A DNA stretch of 20,606 nt from a virus, in the IMG/VR virus record IMGVR_UViG_3300042465_008968, positions 1 to 20,606 of that record. One strand, written 5' to 3'. Positions within the stretch are counted from its first letter, which is position 1. Each line of letters begins with the position of its first letter. This document shows positions 12,814 to 19,833 of the stretch, piece after piece. The notes below the pieces were generated by a model. That model ran no database searches. It was not told the DNA's origin and saw nothing but the letters and a program-made list of their open reading frames with translations. Both the position numbers and the translations under genes were made by a program.

Positions 12814-13239
12814 ATGAAATTAATTCGATTATTACAAGAATCCATCGACAAGAAGGAAATGATGAAACATTTTCAAACGATGGGTATTGATAAAGATGAA
12901 GCGGAGGAACAATTAGAAAATATACTGTATCATATCAAAAATCTTCCTGACCCAGTAAAGCTTTATCGAATATTGATGGTAGACAATGAAGAAAATATAA
13001 ATACTGAAGAATTGGGGTCGCACTATTCCACAAATAAAATGGAATTATTGTCATCACATAGTTACTTGACAGGTTCAGGTGAAAAATATTTTTTAGTCAC
13101 CGTACTTTCCCCAAAAAAATTAATTGACCTTAATGAGACTGTTATTAACAACATTCTCTATCCCAATGAAAATGAAGTTACTCTAAAGAAAAAAGGTAAA
13201 GGCGTAAAAATTCATTCAATAAGAAAAATTGGAAAGTAA
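12814..13239 (+). CDS. Candidate ADP-ribosyltransferase with capsid-targeting-like N-terminus (141 aa)
   Basis: The order of motifs fits the R-S-E class of ADP-ribosyltransferases: KLYRIL with R52 on the first strand, SHYSTN with S72-T73, and YPNENEVTL with the E119-x-E121 pair, followed by GVKIHSIRKI, a typical closing strand. Such enzymes transfer ADP-ribose from NAD to proteins; T4 Alt and ModA act on host RNA polymerase. The N-terminus MKLIRLLQES is basic and amphipathic and ends in L-Q-E (7-9), a predicted prohead-protease site, so it may be packaged and injected like T4 Alt. The small size and weak STS match leave room for a non-catalytic protein. Confidence 0.6.
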   Translation: MKLIRLLQESIDKKEMMKHFQTMGIDKDEAEEQLENILYHIKNLPDPVKLYRILMVDNEENINTEELGSHYSTNKMELLSSHSYLTGSGEKYFLVTVLSPKKLIDLNETVINNILYPNENEVTLKKKGKGVKIHSIRKIGK

Positions 13240-13243
13240 ATAG

Positions 13244-13251
13244 ATATTTAT
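13244..13251 (+). promoter_or_regulatory. ATATTTAT late-type box
   Basis: An exact ATATTTAT, 16 bases before the ATG at 13268. Confidence 0.5.
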
Positions 13252-13267
13252 ATAAAAAAACAAAAAA

Positions 13268-13525
13268 ATGAAAAAATTTTTTAATCAACTTTTCTGTGAT
13301 GATAATTCAATCAATGAAAAATCTGTTGTAGGATTTATTGCATTTCTTATGATGTGTTTGTTTGCGGGTGCGGACATTGTCACAGGTTTCTTGGGAAAAC
13401 CATTAGTAGTAAATGAATTTATTTTTAATTCATTTTTAATTTTGGTTTTAGGTTCATTTGCCATCGGTTCTGTTGATAAGTACATCAACAAGAAAAAACA
13501 TGGTGATACACCTACTGAAGAATAA
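13268..13525 (+). CDS. Holin-like two-TM membrane protein (85 aa)
   Basis: Two hydrophobic segments are visible, residues 20-42 (VVGFIAFLMMCLFAGADIV) and 51-70 (FIFNSFLILVLGSFAIGSV), joined by a short loop. The cytoplasmic N-terminus is preceded by NSINEKS and the C-terminal tail is charged (KYINKKKHGD). Size and topology fit small phage holins, and I recall related two-TM phage proteins with the INEKS...GF start. Cell-wall hydrolase genes lie 3 kb downstream on the same strand, and a late-type box lies 16 bases upstream. Holin function is inferred from topology and context only. Confidence 0.6.
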   Translation: MKKFFNQLFCDDNSINEKSVVGFIAFLMMCLFAGADIVTGFLGKPLVVNEFIFNSFLILVLGSFAIGSVDKYINKKKHGDTPTEE

Positions 13526-13532
13526 AAAATTA

Positions 13533-13554
13533 ACCCCTCAAACGAGGGGTTTTT
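13533..13554. terminator. Bidirectional terminator
   Basis: ACCCCTC/GAGGGGT with a 4-base loop and T-runs on both sides lies between the holin-like gene and the end of the convergent coiled-coil gene. It can serve both strands. Confidence 0.8.
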
Positions 13555-14234
13555 CATTCCTCTTTTTTTTCAGAAGCGTATTTAACACCCATTATAGTAC
13601 CTATAATACTAAAGGCGTTAGTCAGTAAAATACCAAACATATTTGACCAAGTAGAACCTATGATTTGAGTGTCTTTATCTGTAAACATTGCAATAATGTA
13701 AAGGATGGTAGTTATGACACCAACCCCAATGATAACAAATAAAGCAACTTTTACAATTTTACCAATTAATTCGGTTTGAGTTTTTTTCTGCAACAAATCT
13801 AAATCTGTCAAAGCAATTGTTTTCGCTTGTTCAGCTTCAATTCTCGCGTTTTCGGATTTCAACATTTCGGTTTGTAAATCTTTTGTCAACCTTTCATTAT
13901 CTTCTTTCCACTCGACTAATTCTTTATTTTGTACTTCATAAGTTATTTTTGAATCCTCAACCTCTTTTAGGGTTTGTTGTAACTCTTTCATGATTCGTTC
14001 ATTTTCAGAATTCAACTTTGTCAATTCGTTGTTTTTAGTTTGGACTTGCTTAGTAATTTCGAGACGTTTTTTTCTTTTGTCAGAATCTTTTGTCTCACAT
14101 TCTTTTAAATACTTTTTGAAGTCTTCGTCATCTTCTCCATCAATAAGTTTAGTGATATTACCTTCAAGACTTATACCTTTTTTAAGGTATAAGTCCATCA
14201 AGATTTTTTTAGTATCACTATCTATTTTTATCAT
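13554..14234 (-). CDS. Coiled-coil protein with two C-terminal TM segments (226 aa)
   Basis: Residues 50-155 are a long Glu/Lys-rich heptad region (NNELTKLNSENERIMKELQ and onward). Two hydrophobic segments follow, about 161-183 (VKVALFVIIGVGVITTILYI) and 196-219, with a short charged tail. It is a tail-anchored membrane protein with a long cytoplasmic or periplasmic rod, and no family is recognised. Its ATG overlaps the stop of the response regulator (ATGA), so translation is coupled. It is probably the third gene of the sensor operon and could be the membrane target or effector of that pathway. A spanin-like or structural role is an alternative. Confidence 0.72.
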   Translation of the reverse strand: MIKIDSDTKKILMDLYLKKGISLEGNITKLIDGEDDEDFKKYLKECETKDSDKRKKRLEITKQVQTKNNELTKLNSENERIMKELQQTLKEVEDSKITYEVQNKELVEWKEDNERLTKDLQTEMLKSENARIEAEQAKTIALTDLDLLQKKTQTELIGKIVKVALFVIIGVGVITTILYIIAMFTDKDTQIIGSTWSNMFGILLTNAFSIIGTIMGVKYASEKKEE

Positions 14235-14668
14235 TTGTATACTTTGAATGGTAATGTTCTATTTTTATAACCATCATAATCATTTCTAAATTCTACTAAA
14301 CGTGGTTCGATATCGTCAGATTTAATAATCCAAAATTGAGCACCCGCTTGAATTGCCTTAGCTTGTTCTTCAGATTCATTACTTGACGAAATAATTCCAA
14401 CAACTACGTGATTACCATATTCAAAATTAATTTTTCTAATTAATTCTATACCATCAAAAGAACTACCAATGATGTTTAAATCAACAAACACACAATCAGG
14501 TTTATCATTATCACCCCCGCTTTGGAACCATTTTTCGAATTTCTTTGCCGCTTCGTCAGAACTATTTAACGCATTTAAAGACAAACTTATGTCAAGTAAC
14601 GAACAAGCGTCCTCAAACACTAAATGGAATAAGTCCTCATCATCCACTAATAAAATTGAATCAATCAT
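14231..14668 (-). CDS. Single-domain response regulator (145 aa)
   Basis: A receiver domain with the acidic pair D9-D10, the phospho-acceptor D63 in CVFVDLN, the switch Ser in GIISSSN (94-96) and the conserved K116 in FWIIKS. There is no DNA-binding or enzymatic output domain, as in CheY-type regulators, so it probably acts by protein contact. It lies 18 bases downstream of the histidine kinase gene and overlaps the coiled-coil gene, which suggests a phosphorelay from the kinase to a membrane partner. The fold assignment is secure; the output is not known. Confidence 0.9.
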   Translation of the reverse strand: MIDSILLVDDEDLFHLVFEDACSLLDISLSLNALNSSDEAAKKFEKWFQSGGDNDKPDCVFVDLNIIGSSFDGIELIRKINFEYGNHVVVGIISSSNESEEQAKAIQAGAQFWIIKSDDIEPRLVEFRNDYDGYKNRTLPFKVYK

Positions 14669-14686
14669 TTTTTCTTTTTTTGTATT

Positions 14687-16285
14687 TTATTTTATTTTTA
14701 TTTTCATTTTTGTACCTATCTCATTTTTCTCACAGGTAATATTAAACCCGTGTTCTTCCAAAATTGCCACACAAATATTTAAACCCAACCCAGAACCTGA
14801 TTCTTTTTGACCTTCTTTTCTTGTGTATGGTTTACATAGGTGATTAAAATCTTGTTGTGTAATTCCTCTACCGTTATCTTGAATGTGGACGCTATTCTCA
14901 TCAGAATAAATTTTAACAAACTTAGTATCTGAATCATTATATTTTAATCCATTTCTAATTAGGTTGTCGACCGCAGTACAGAATAAAGCTTCGTTTACCT
15001 CTATAGTTGGTAAATCCTCAATAATAACTTGACTACTGTATGCCGTTGATGACAAATAATCATTAAGTATGGTTTTTAAATTACATTCTGTCTTATTTAA
15101 GACAACGTCCTTTTTAACTAAATTGGTAAACTCATAAACCCCTTTGTAAACTTTTTGAGAATGTTTCAACCCTTCTTTAATCATTCTAATAGGTGCATCA
15201 ATTTTTAATGATATAATGTCGTCAGGACTTAATCTTCTTTCTAATGAACTTAACCCTCTTGGCATATATGTGTTAATACCTGAGTGCATATCATGTCTTA
15301 ATATCTTAGCGGCATGTTCTAAATAAGTGTTTTTCTTTTCAATCTCTTTTCTTTGTTCATACGAATCGGATACGTCTGTCGCAATTTTCATAACACGATA
15401 AATTTTACCGTCCACACCAAGAATAGGATTGTAGGTTGCTTGTAGATATACTAAAGAACCGTCCTTTTTAACTCTAGTAATTTCACCTGTAAATAATATA
15501 CCCTCATTTAATTTTTTCCAAAAAAGAGAATATTCCTCACTTTTTGAATGTTCCTCATCTATAAATATTCTATGGTGTTTCCCAACTATTTCATCCTGTG
15601 ATGAATACCCCATAGTATTTAAAAATAATTCATTAGCGAAAATAATCCTCCCTTCTAAATCAAACTCAATAACCGCATTAGATTTATTTATAGCGTTCAT
15701 TCTATTACGAATTTCTACTTCTTTTCTTTTAAGTTCTGTAACATCTTGTCTAATTGACGAAAACCCTTCTAATTTACCGTTCTTGTCGAATTTTGCTTTA
15801 ATGTACGTATCAACATAATACAATTCTCCTGTTTTTGTTTTATTGGTAACAACATCATTCCATATCTCACCTTTCATTACTTTTTCATACATCTTACCCC
15901 AATATCCATCAGGTTGTAATCCTGAGTTTACAATAACATGGTCCTTACCTTTAACTTCATCTAAAGACCAACCTGAAACTTCCTCAAATTTCTTATTAAC
16001 GTATGTAATCTTACCGTACTTATCAGCAACAGAAACAATTGTTGCGGAATCAATGAACTCTTCACTATCTTTAATTTGTTTTAATAAACCACTTTTCAAG
16101 TCCACATTTTGTTTTTTCATTAAAAAATAAAATAATGGTGAAAATGTTAAAAAACAAAACATTTCGATAAGTCTTGTGATGTCACTATGACTAATTATTT
16201 TTAATAAAATTAACATTTTAATTAATAAAAATATAACCATCAAAGATATTGAGGTATATAATAGTTTTTTACGTGAGTTTGTCAT
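14687..16285 (-). CDS. Membrane histidine kinase with two PAS domains (532 aa)
   Basis: Two N-terminal TM segments (about residues 7-30 and 40-56) are separated by a very short loop. PAS 1 (about 70-185: ITYVNKKFEEVSGW ... FSSIRQDVTELK) and PAS 2 (about 195-312: IIFANELFLNTMGY ... VMKIATDVSDS) follow. The H-box ILRHDMHSGI has H331, then come the N-box DNLIRNGLKYN (N441), the G1 box QDNGRGI and the G2 box GSGLGLNI (497-504). It would autophosphorylate and pass phosphate to the adjacent receiver. The TTG at 16303 is in frame, but an ATATTTAT box 4 bases before the ATG at 16285 favours the latter. Short TM hairpins suggest sensing inside the membrane or cytoplasm. Confidence 0.93.
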   Translation of the reverse strand: MTNSRKKLLYTSISLMVIFLLIKMLILLKIISHSDITRLIEMFCFLTFSPLFYFLMKKQNVDLKSGLLKQIKDSEEFIDSATIVSVADKYGKITYVNKKFEEVSGWSLDEVKGKDHVIVNSGLQPDGYWGKMYEKVMKGEIWNDVVTNKTKTGELYYVDTYIKAKFDKNGKLEGFSSIRQDVTELKRKEVEIRNRMNAINKSNAVIEFDLEGRIIFANELFLNTMGYSSQDEIVGKHHRIFIDEEHSKSEEYSLFWKKLNEGILFTGEITRVKKDGSLVYLQATYNPILGVDGKIYRVMKIATDVSDSYEQRKEIEKKNTYLEHAAKILRHDMHSGINTYMPRGLSSLERRLSPDDIISLKIDAPIRMIKEGLKHSQKVYKGVYEFTNLVKKDVVLNKTECNLKTILNDYLSSTAYSSQVIIEDLPTIEVNEALFCTAVDNLIRNGLKYNDSDTKFVKIYSDENSVHIQDNGRGITQQDFNHLCKPYTRKEGQKESGSGLGLNICVAILEEHGFNITCEKNEIGTKMKIKIK

Positions 16286-16289
16286 CACA

Positions 16290-16297
16290 ATAAATAT
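16290..16297 (-). promoter_or_regulatory. ATATTTAT late-type box, short spacing
   Basis: An exact ATATTTAT on the minus strand, 4 bases before the ATG at 16285. It drives the kinase, regulator and coiled-coil operon if it is a promoter. Confidence 0.45.
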
Positions 16298-16327
16298 TAA
16301 CAAACTATTGACTTTTCAACATGAATA

Positions 16328-16335
16328 ATATTTAT
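16328..16335 (+). promoter_or_regulatory. ATATTTAT late-type box
   Basis: An exact ATATTTAT, 17 bases before the ATG at 16353. Confidence 0.5.
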
Positions 16336-16352
16336 AAATAAAATTATAAATT

Positions 16353-16958
16353 ATGTACACAAAAAAACAGGTTGAGGCGGCCGTAAAATCCAAAGGTTAT
16401 GTTTGGTTCGAGGATACTGATAACAAAACTTATGATGTAAATATTGTAGGTGTGAGAAATAATAATTCATTGATTGCCGATAAGGTAACAAATTTATTTG
16501 ATGATTGTATTACAATATCATTTAAAGATGAAACTTCGAACTGGCAATTCTATTGCTGGAGTGGTACTTGTGACCCAGGTAAAAAAGGTGTTATGGAATA
16601 TCACAACAAAAAGGGTGTTGCTCGCTTAGTTCCAGGACAATATAGAGGTGTTTGGTCTATCGACAAACATCAAGGTAAATATGAGGCACTTTGCCAAAGA
16701 AATGGAAATGTGACTGTATGGAGAGACTCTAATAGGGATTTGGTTTTTGAAGAAAAAATAACTGACACTGGCATTTTTGGTATTAACATACATAAAGCAG
16801 GACAAGATTCCACTTGGGTCGAAAATTGGTCAGAAGGGTGTCAAGTATTCAAACGAGTAAAAGACTTTGATATTTTTATGTCAATATGTAAAAAAGCATC
16901 CAAAATACATGGAAACAAATTCTCATATACATTATTGGAATCCACCGACATTATTTAG
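16353..16958 (+). CDS. L,D-transpeptidase (YkuD)-like phage protein (201 aa)
   Basis: The C-terminal core GINIHKAG ... WSEGCQVF gives H147 and, 16 residues later, C163 in an S-E-G-C context. YkuD-type enzymes have the pattern H-x(14-17)-[ST]-x-G-C, so the catalytic pair is present. LVPGQYRGVWSID near 92-104 and LVFEE are typical of the preceding strands. Likely cell-wall activity: cutting or exchanging peptidoglycan cross-links. The first 60 residues resemble a small phage domain of unknown role. It lies 26 bases before the endolysin gene and probably shares its transcript. No signal peptide is seen, so release would need the holin. Confidence 0.7.
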   Translation: MYTKKQVEAAVKSKGYVWFEDTDNKTYDVNIVGVRNNNSLIADKVTNLFDDCITISFKDETSNWQFYCWSGTCDPGKKGVMEYHNKKGVARLVPGQYRGVWSIDKHQGKYEALCQRNGNVTVWRDSNRDLVFEEKITDTGIFGINIHKAGQDSTWVENWSEGCQVFKRVKDFDIFMSICKKASKIHGNKFSYTLLESTDII

Positions 16959-16984
16959 AAAAATAAACAAATAAATAAAAGAAT

Positions 16985-17863
16985 ATGAATACATTAAAAT
17001 TAGGTTCGAAAGGGAAATTAGTCGAAAGTTTACAAAATTTTTTAAAGTTGACTGTTGATGGAGTTTTCGGTGAAAAGACTAAATTAGCCGTTCAAAAATG
17101 GCAAAAAGATAATGGATTATTAGACGATGGAATAGTAGGACAGATGACATGGACTACTATGGGTTTACTAACCACTGATGTTTCAGAACAGAGAGAAACA
17201 AACAATGAATTGGTTATCAAAAAACAATTTTTACCCAAAGGTCAATATTTTGAAGGTCCAACAAAAAAACAATGGTTATTTTTACATCATACCGCTGGTT
17301 GGGAAAATCCTTACAATACAATATCAGCATGGGGTAGAGATGATAGAGGTCAAATCGCAACGGAATTTGTTTTGGGAGGACAAAAAATAACAAATGGAGA
17401 CACTACCTACGATGGGGAACTTGTCCAATCTTTTCCAACAGGTGGATATGCATGGCACTTAGGAACAGGTAACAATGTTATGCATAGAAACAGTGTCGGA
17501 ATTGAAGTATGTAATTTCGGATGGTTAAAAGATAATAAAACTTATGTTGGTACCGTTGCTCATAGTTCTCAAGTAGTTACTTTGTCAAAACCATTTAGAG
17601 GTTTTAAGACTTGGCACAGATATTCCGATAAACAATTATCAGTATTAAAAGATTTTATTTTATTTATCGCTAATAGAGATAATATCGACATTAGAAAAGG
17701 TTTACCTGAATTAATAAAGAAAAAAGGAGTCGATGCGTTTGACGTATTTGATGTCAAACTATGTGAATCAAATCCAGGACTTTGGTCTCATACAAATGTT
17801 AGAAAAGACAAAGTAGATTTGTTTCCACAACAAGAATTGATAGACATGTTACTAAGTTTATAA
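16985..17863 (+). CDS. N-acetylmuramoyl-L-alanine amidase endolysin with N-terminal peptidoglycan-binding domain (292 aa)
   Basis: Residues 5-60 (LGSKGKLVESLQNFLKLTVD ... GEKTKLAVQKWQ ... GIVGQMTW) form a PG_binding_1 domain. Residues 95-275 are an Amidase_2 domain: WLFLHHTAG supplies the first zinc His (H102), VGIEVCN the conserved Glu (E174), and SHTNVRKDKVD the second His (H269) and the fourth position (D275). It cuts the bond between MurNAc and the stem peptide. No signal peptide is present, as expected for holin-dependent release. It is the second gene of the pair with the L,D-transpeptidase-like protein and is followed by a terminator. Confidence 0.92.
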   Translation: MNTLKLGSKGKLVESLQNFLKLTVDGVFGEKTKLAVQKWQKDNGLLDDGIVGQMTWTTMGLLTTDVSEQRETNNELVIKKQFLPKGQYFEGPTKKQWLFLHHTAGWENPYNTISAWGRDDRGQIATEFVLGGQKITNGDTTYDGELVQSFPTGGYAWHLGTGNNVMHRNSVGIEVCNFGWLKDNKTYVGTVAHSSQVVTLSKPFRGFKTWHRYSDKQLSVLKDFILFIANRDNIDIRKGLPELIKKKGVDAFDVFDVKLCESNPGLWSHTNVRKDKVDLFPQQELIDMLLSL

Positions 17864-17892
17864 AAAAAGGGACTATTTCAATCCCCTTTTTT
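17864..17892. terminator. Terminator between convergent endolysin and phosphoesterase genes
   Basis: AAAAAGGGA/TCCC-C-TTTTT stem with one bulged C and a 9-base loop. The plus-strand T-run is strong, and the minus strand also has T's after the stem. Confidence 0.75.
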
Positions 17893-17893
17893 A

Positions 17894-18589
17894 TTAAATA
17901 AATTCCAACTCGTTGGTTTTGGGATTCCAATTTACAGATATCGGTTTGTTTTCATAGGAGTATCTTTCTCCGAGCACCGCCGCGTTAATAAAATGAGTAT
18001 AACCATCAAACATATACCCATGTCCAGAATGTATATGTCCACAAACGTGAATTTTAGGTTTAACCTCTTTGATTTTTTCGGTTAGCAATTCACAACCTAA
18101 ATGAGTTGTAGTACCTTTAATTGTGTCAACAAACCCCCAAGCAGGACCGTGAGTAACAAGAATATCAGTATTTACTGGAATCATATCCCATTTACCTTTT
18201 AATTCATCTCCATTGCGAGGTAGATTAAAAGCCCAATTACAAAATTCAGGTTGCCACGGGCTACCCCAAATCTTTATCATATCTTCATAGTTTTCACCAA
18301 CCATCAACAAGTCGTCCTGAAGGTAATTAATACTTTTGTGTTTATTAATTATATTTAATGAATCCGTAGGACTGTCTTGAAACCCCCAATCATGATTCCC
18401 TGAAATAAATACTTTTGTAGTGTAGTTATTAATATTATCTAACCATTTACAAAAATTAGTTATTTCATGTTCATAACCCATAGAGGATATGTCCCCAGCA
18501 TGAATTAATAAATCACCGCCAGGTAAGTCTTCCGTAATCAAATTATGTTTGTTATGGGTATCGGATATGAAAGTTATCTTCTTTTTCAT
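17894..18589 (-). CDS. Calcineurin-like metallophosphoesterase (231 aa)
   Basis: The five metal-site blocks appear in order: ISDTH (8-12), HAGDIS (30-35), SGNHDWG (63-69), LVTHGPAWG (about 144-152) and CGHIHSGHG (about 182-190). It belongs to the MPPED-type metallophosphoesterases, which hydrolyse phosphomonoesters or cyclic nucleotides with two metal ions; the true substrate is open. The ATG lies 4 bases after a perfect TATATTTG element, indicating host-type transcription with almost no leader. It is alone on its strand between the endolysin and the 19160 gene, with 22 bases to the upstream gene's stop. Confidence 0.92.
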   Translation of the reverse strand: MKKKITFISDTHNKHNLITEDLPGGDLLIHAGDISSMGYEHEITNFCKWLDNINNYTTKVFISGNHDWGFQDSPTDSLNIINKHKSINYLQDDLLMVGENYEDMIKIWGSPWQPEFCNWAFNLPRNGDELKGKWDMIPVNTDILVTHGPAWGFVDTIKGTTTHLGCELLTEKIKEVKPKIHVCGHIHSGHGYMFDGYTHFINAAVLGERYSYENKPISVNWNPKTNELEFI

Positions 18590-18593
18590 ATTA

Positions 18594-18601
18594 CAAATAT
18601 A
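18594..18601 (-). promoter_or_regulatory. TATATTTG, Bacteroidetes -7 element
   Basis: A perfect TAnnTTTG on the minus strand, 4 bases before the ATG at 18589. No TTTG is seen at -33. Confidence 0.6.
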
Positions 18602-18611
18602 ATAATTTTTT

Positions 18612-19160
18612 TTAATCCCACCAACGTTCTATGTTATTTTCCATCAATTTAAAAAGAGTCTTTCTTGCTCTGATATGATTTTCAAAACTCATTTTCATCG
18701 CAATTCTGTCTTTTGACTCTTCAGGGTACTTTTCTTTAACTTTTTTATATACAAGTGGATATTTTTTAAAGTAATCATCAAACCACTCTTTGTTTTGAAC
18801 AATATCTAATTGTTTATAACCTGGTGTATCGCAATCAACCCAATTATAGTCTGAATCATGGTAATCCATGTACTCCATACCATAATACTCTTCTTTTACT
18901 CTTTTCATCAACTCAACACAAGTCCTCATGATTTCAGCATCTCGTTTAGCAGATAAATGCCTGTCCTTATCTCCGATATATTTCGCCTGAAATTTCAATT
19001 TTTGTATCATTAAGGACCAAATGAAGTGGGCATCCCAGTCTCTATCTTTCCATATAATTGGAAACCAACGAATTAGGTTCTTAACTCCATTTATAAAATC
19101 TTTGTGGTAGTATCTTCCTTCGAACTTCCACCATAAACGTATATTTTCAAATATTTTCAT
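18612..19160 (-). CDS. Hypothetical phage protein rich in Trp, Tyr and charged residues (182 aa)
   Basis: The protein starts MKIFENIRLWWKFEGRYYHK and has many aromatic and charged residues, including DWDAHFIW, a conserved-looking RHLSAKRDAEIMRTC and RKTLFKLMENNIERWW at the C-terminus. I recall similar proteins in marine phages, without any known role. No TM segment is obvious. An in-frame TTG at 19175 adds 5 residues, but it lies 2 bases from the -7 element. I take the ATG at 19160, 17 bases after TATCTTTG. The element may instead give a leaderless TTG start. Confidence 0.75.
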   Translation of the reverse strand: MKIFENIRLWWKFEGRYYHKDFINGVKNLIRWFPIIWKDRDWDAHFIWSLMIQKLKFQAKYIGDKDRHLSAKRDAEIMRTCVELMKRVKEEYYGMEYMDYHDSDYNWVDCDTPGYKQLDIVQNKEWFDDYFKKYPLVYKKVKEKYPEESKDRIAMKMSFENHIRARKTLFKLMENNIERWWD

Positions 19161-19177
19161 TGTTTTTTTTTTCAATA

Positions 19178-19185
19178 CAAAGATA
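19178..19185 (-). promoter_or_regulatory. TATCTTTG, Bacteroidetes -7 element
   Basis: A perfect TAnnTTTG on the minus strand, 17 bases before the ATG at 19160. Confidence 0.55.
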
Positions 19186-19202
19186 ATAACTTTTTTTGAA
19201 AT

Positions 19203-19232
19203 AAAAAGGGGAAACCGAAAAAAGTCCCCCCC
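19203..19232 (-). terminator. Terminator for the 19292/19510 gene pair
   Basis: GGGGA/TCCCC with a 12-base loop and, on the minus strand, TTTTTATTT after the stem. A second small hairpin CTCTC/GAGAG lies upstream at 19251-19265. The 116-base gap between 19176 and 19291 holds nothing else that I can see. Confidence 0.5.
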
Positions 19233-19291
19233 GATTGTTATATATAGAGTCTCTCTCGATGAGAGTAATAGTCTAAAATAAAAAAAAATAA

Positions 19292-19510
19292 TTATATCTG
19301 ATTCGTAGAAACGTTTTTTTCTATCTTATATAATGTAGTTTTTTTGATTCTATCGAACAATGATATATAACTTTGTTTTATGAAGTCTGAAATATCTTCC
19401 TTCCACTTGATTAAAAATATAGAAAATAAATTTTCAGCACTTTTGACTTGTGTTTTAGTTTCACAGGATTCCAATACTTTCAGTACCCAAGAATATTCTT
19501 CAATTAACAT
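19292..19510 (-). CDS. Hypothetical protein (72 aa)
   Basis: A 72-residue, probably helical protein (starting MLIEEYSWVLKVLESCETKT) with alternating charged and hydrophobic residues and no TM segment. Its start overlaps the stop of the upstream TM gene by one base (TAATG), so translation is probably coupled. No family is recognised. Confidence 0.6.
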   Translation of the reverse strand: MLIEEYSWVLKVLESCETKTQVKSAENLFSIFLIKWKEDISDFIKQSYISLFDRIKKTTLYKIEKNVSTNQI

Positions 19511-19728
19511 TATTTCTTTTGTTTTATATTTGACATAAATTTATTCAGTTCATTAAACACACCCCCTATATCAGGTTGATTCAGATTACCCCCCTTGGGA
19601 AGTAATTTGTTCATATCTAACATAGAATTCACAAGTTTTTTTCCATATTTCTTCCACCAAACAATTGCAAGGATTGTCATGGTGACTAAAACTATAACTA
19701 ATATTGTTAAAACAATGTTCAAATACAT
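19510..19728 (-). CDS. Single-TM membrane protein (72 aa)
   Basis: A strong N-terminal hydrophobic helix (residues 3-24, NIVLTILVIVLVTMTILAIV) is followed by WWKKYGKK, which places the rest in the cytoplasm. The tail is soluble (LLPKGGNLNQPDIGGVFNEL, ending NIKQKK). No family is recognised. A perfect TATATTTG lies 9 bases before the ATG. It is coupled to the 72-aa gene downstream. Confidence 0.65.
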   Translation of the reverse strand: MYLNIVLTILVIVLVTMTILAIVWWKKYGKKLVNSMLDMNKLLPKGGNLNQPDIGGVFNELNKFMSNIKQKK

Positions 19729-19737
19729 AATCTTTTA

Positions 19738-19745
19738 CAAATATA
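19738..19745 (-). promoter_or_regulatory. TATATTTG, Bacteroidetes -7 element
   Basis: A perfect TAnnTTTG on the minus strand, 9 bases before the ATG at 19728. Confidence 0.55.
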
Positions 19746-19809
19746 GAAAAATAATTTCATAGTTCCAAATCCTTACATAAAAAAAGTATCTTAATAATTT
19801 TTTATGTTT

Positions 19810-19817
19810 ATATTTAT
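19810..19817 (+). promoter_or_regulatory. ATATTTAT late-type box inside the longest ORF's 5' end
   Basis: An exact ATATTTAT located 4 bases after the ATG at 19804 but 16 bases before an in-frame TTG at 19834. The spacing supports the TTG as the true start. Confidence 0.45.
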
Positions 19818-19833
19818 ACAAAAGACAAGACAT

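Noticed and set aside
14469-14810. Plus-strand ORFs opposite the response regulator and kinase
   Set aside because: They are antisense to genes with intact catalytic motifs and are rich in Ser and Phe, as expected from complementing Lys/Glu codons.
19251-19265. CTCTC/GAGAG hairpin considered as part of a tRNA or structured RNA
   Set aside because: The 116-base gap shows no acceptor stem, T-loop or anticodon arm, and the hairpin is too small to call.
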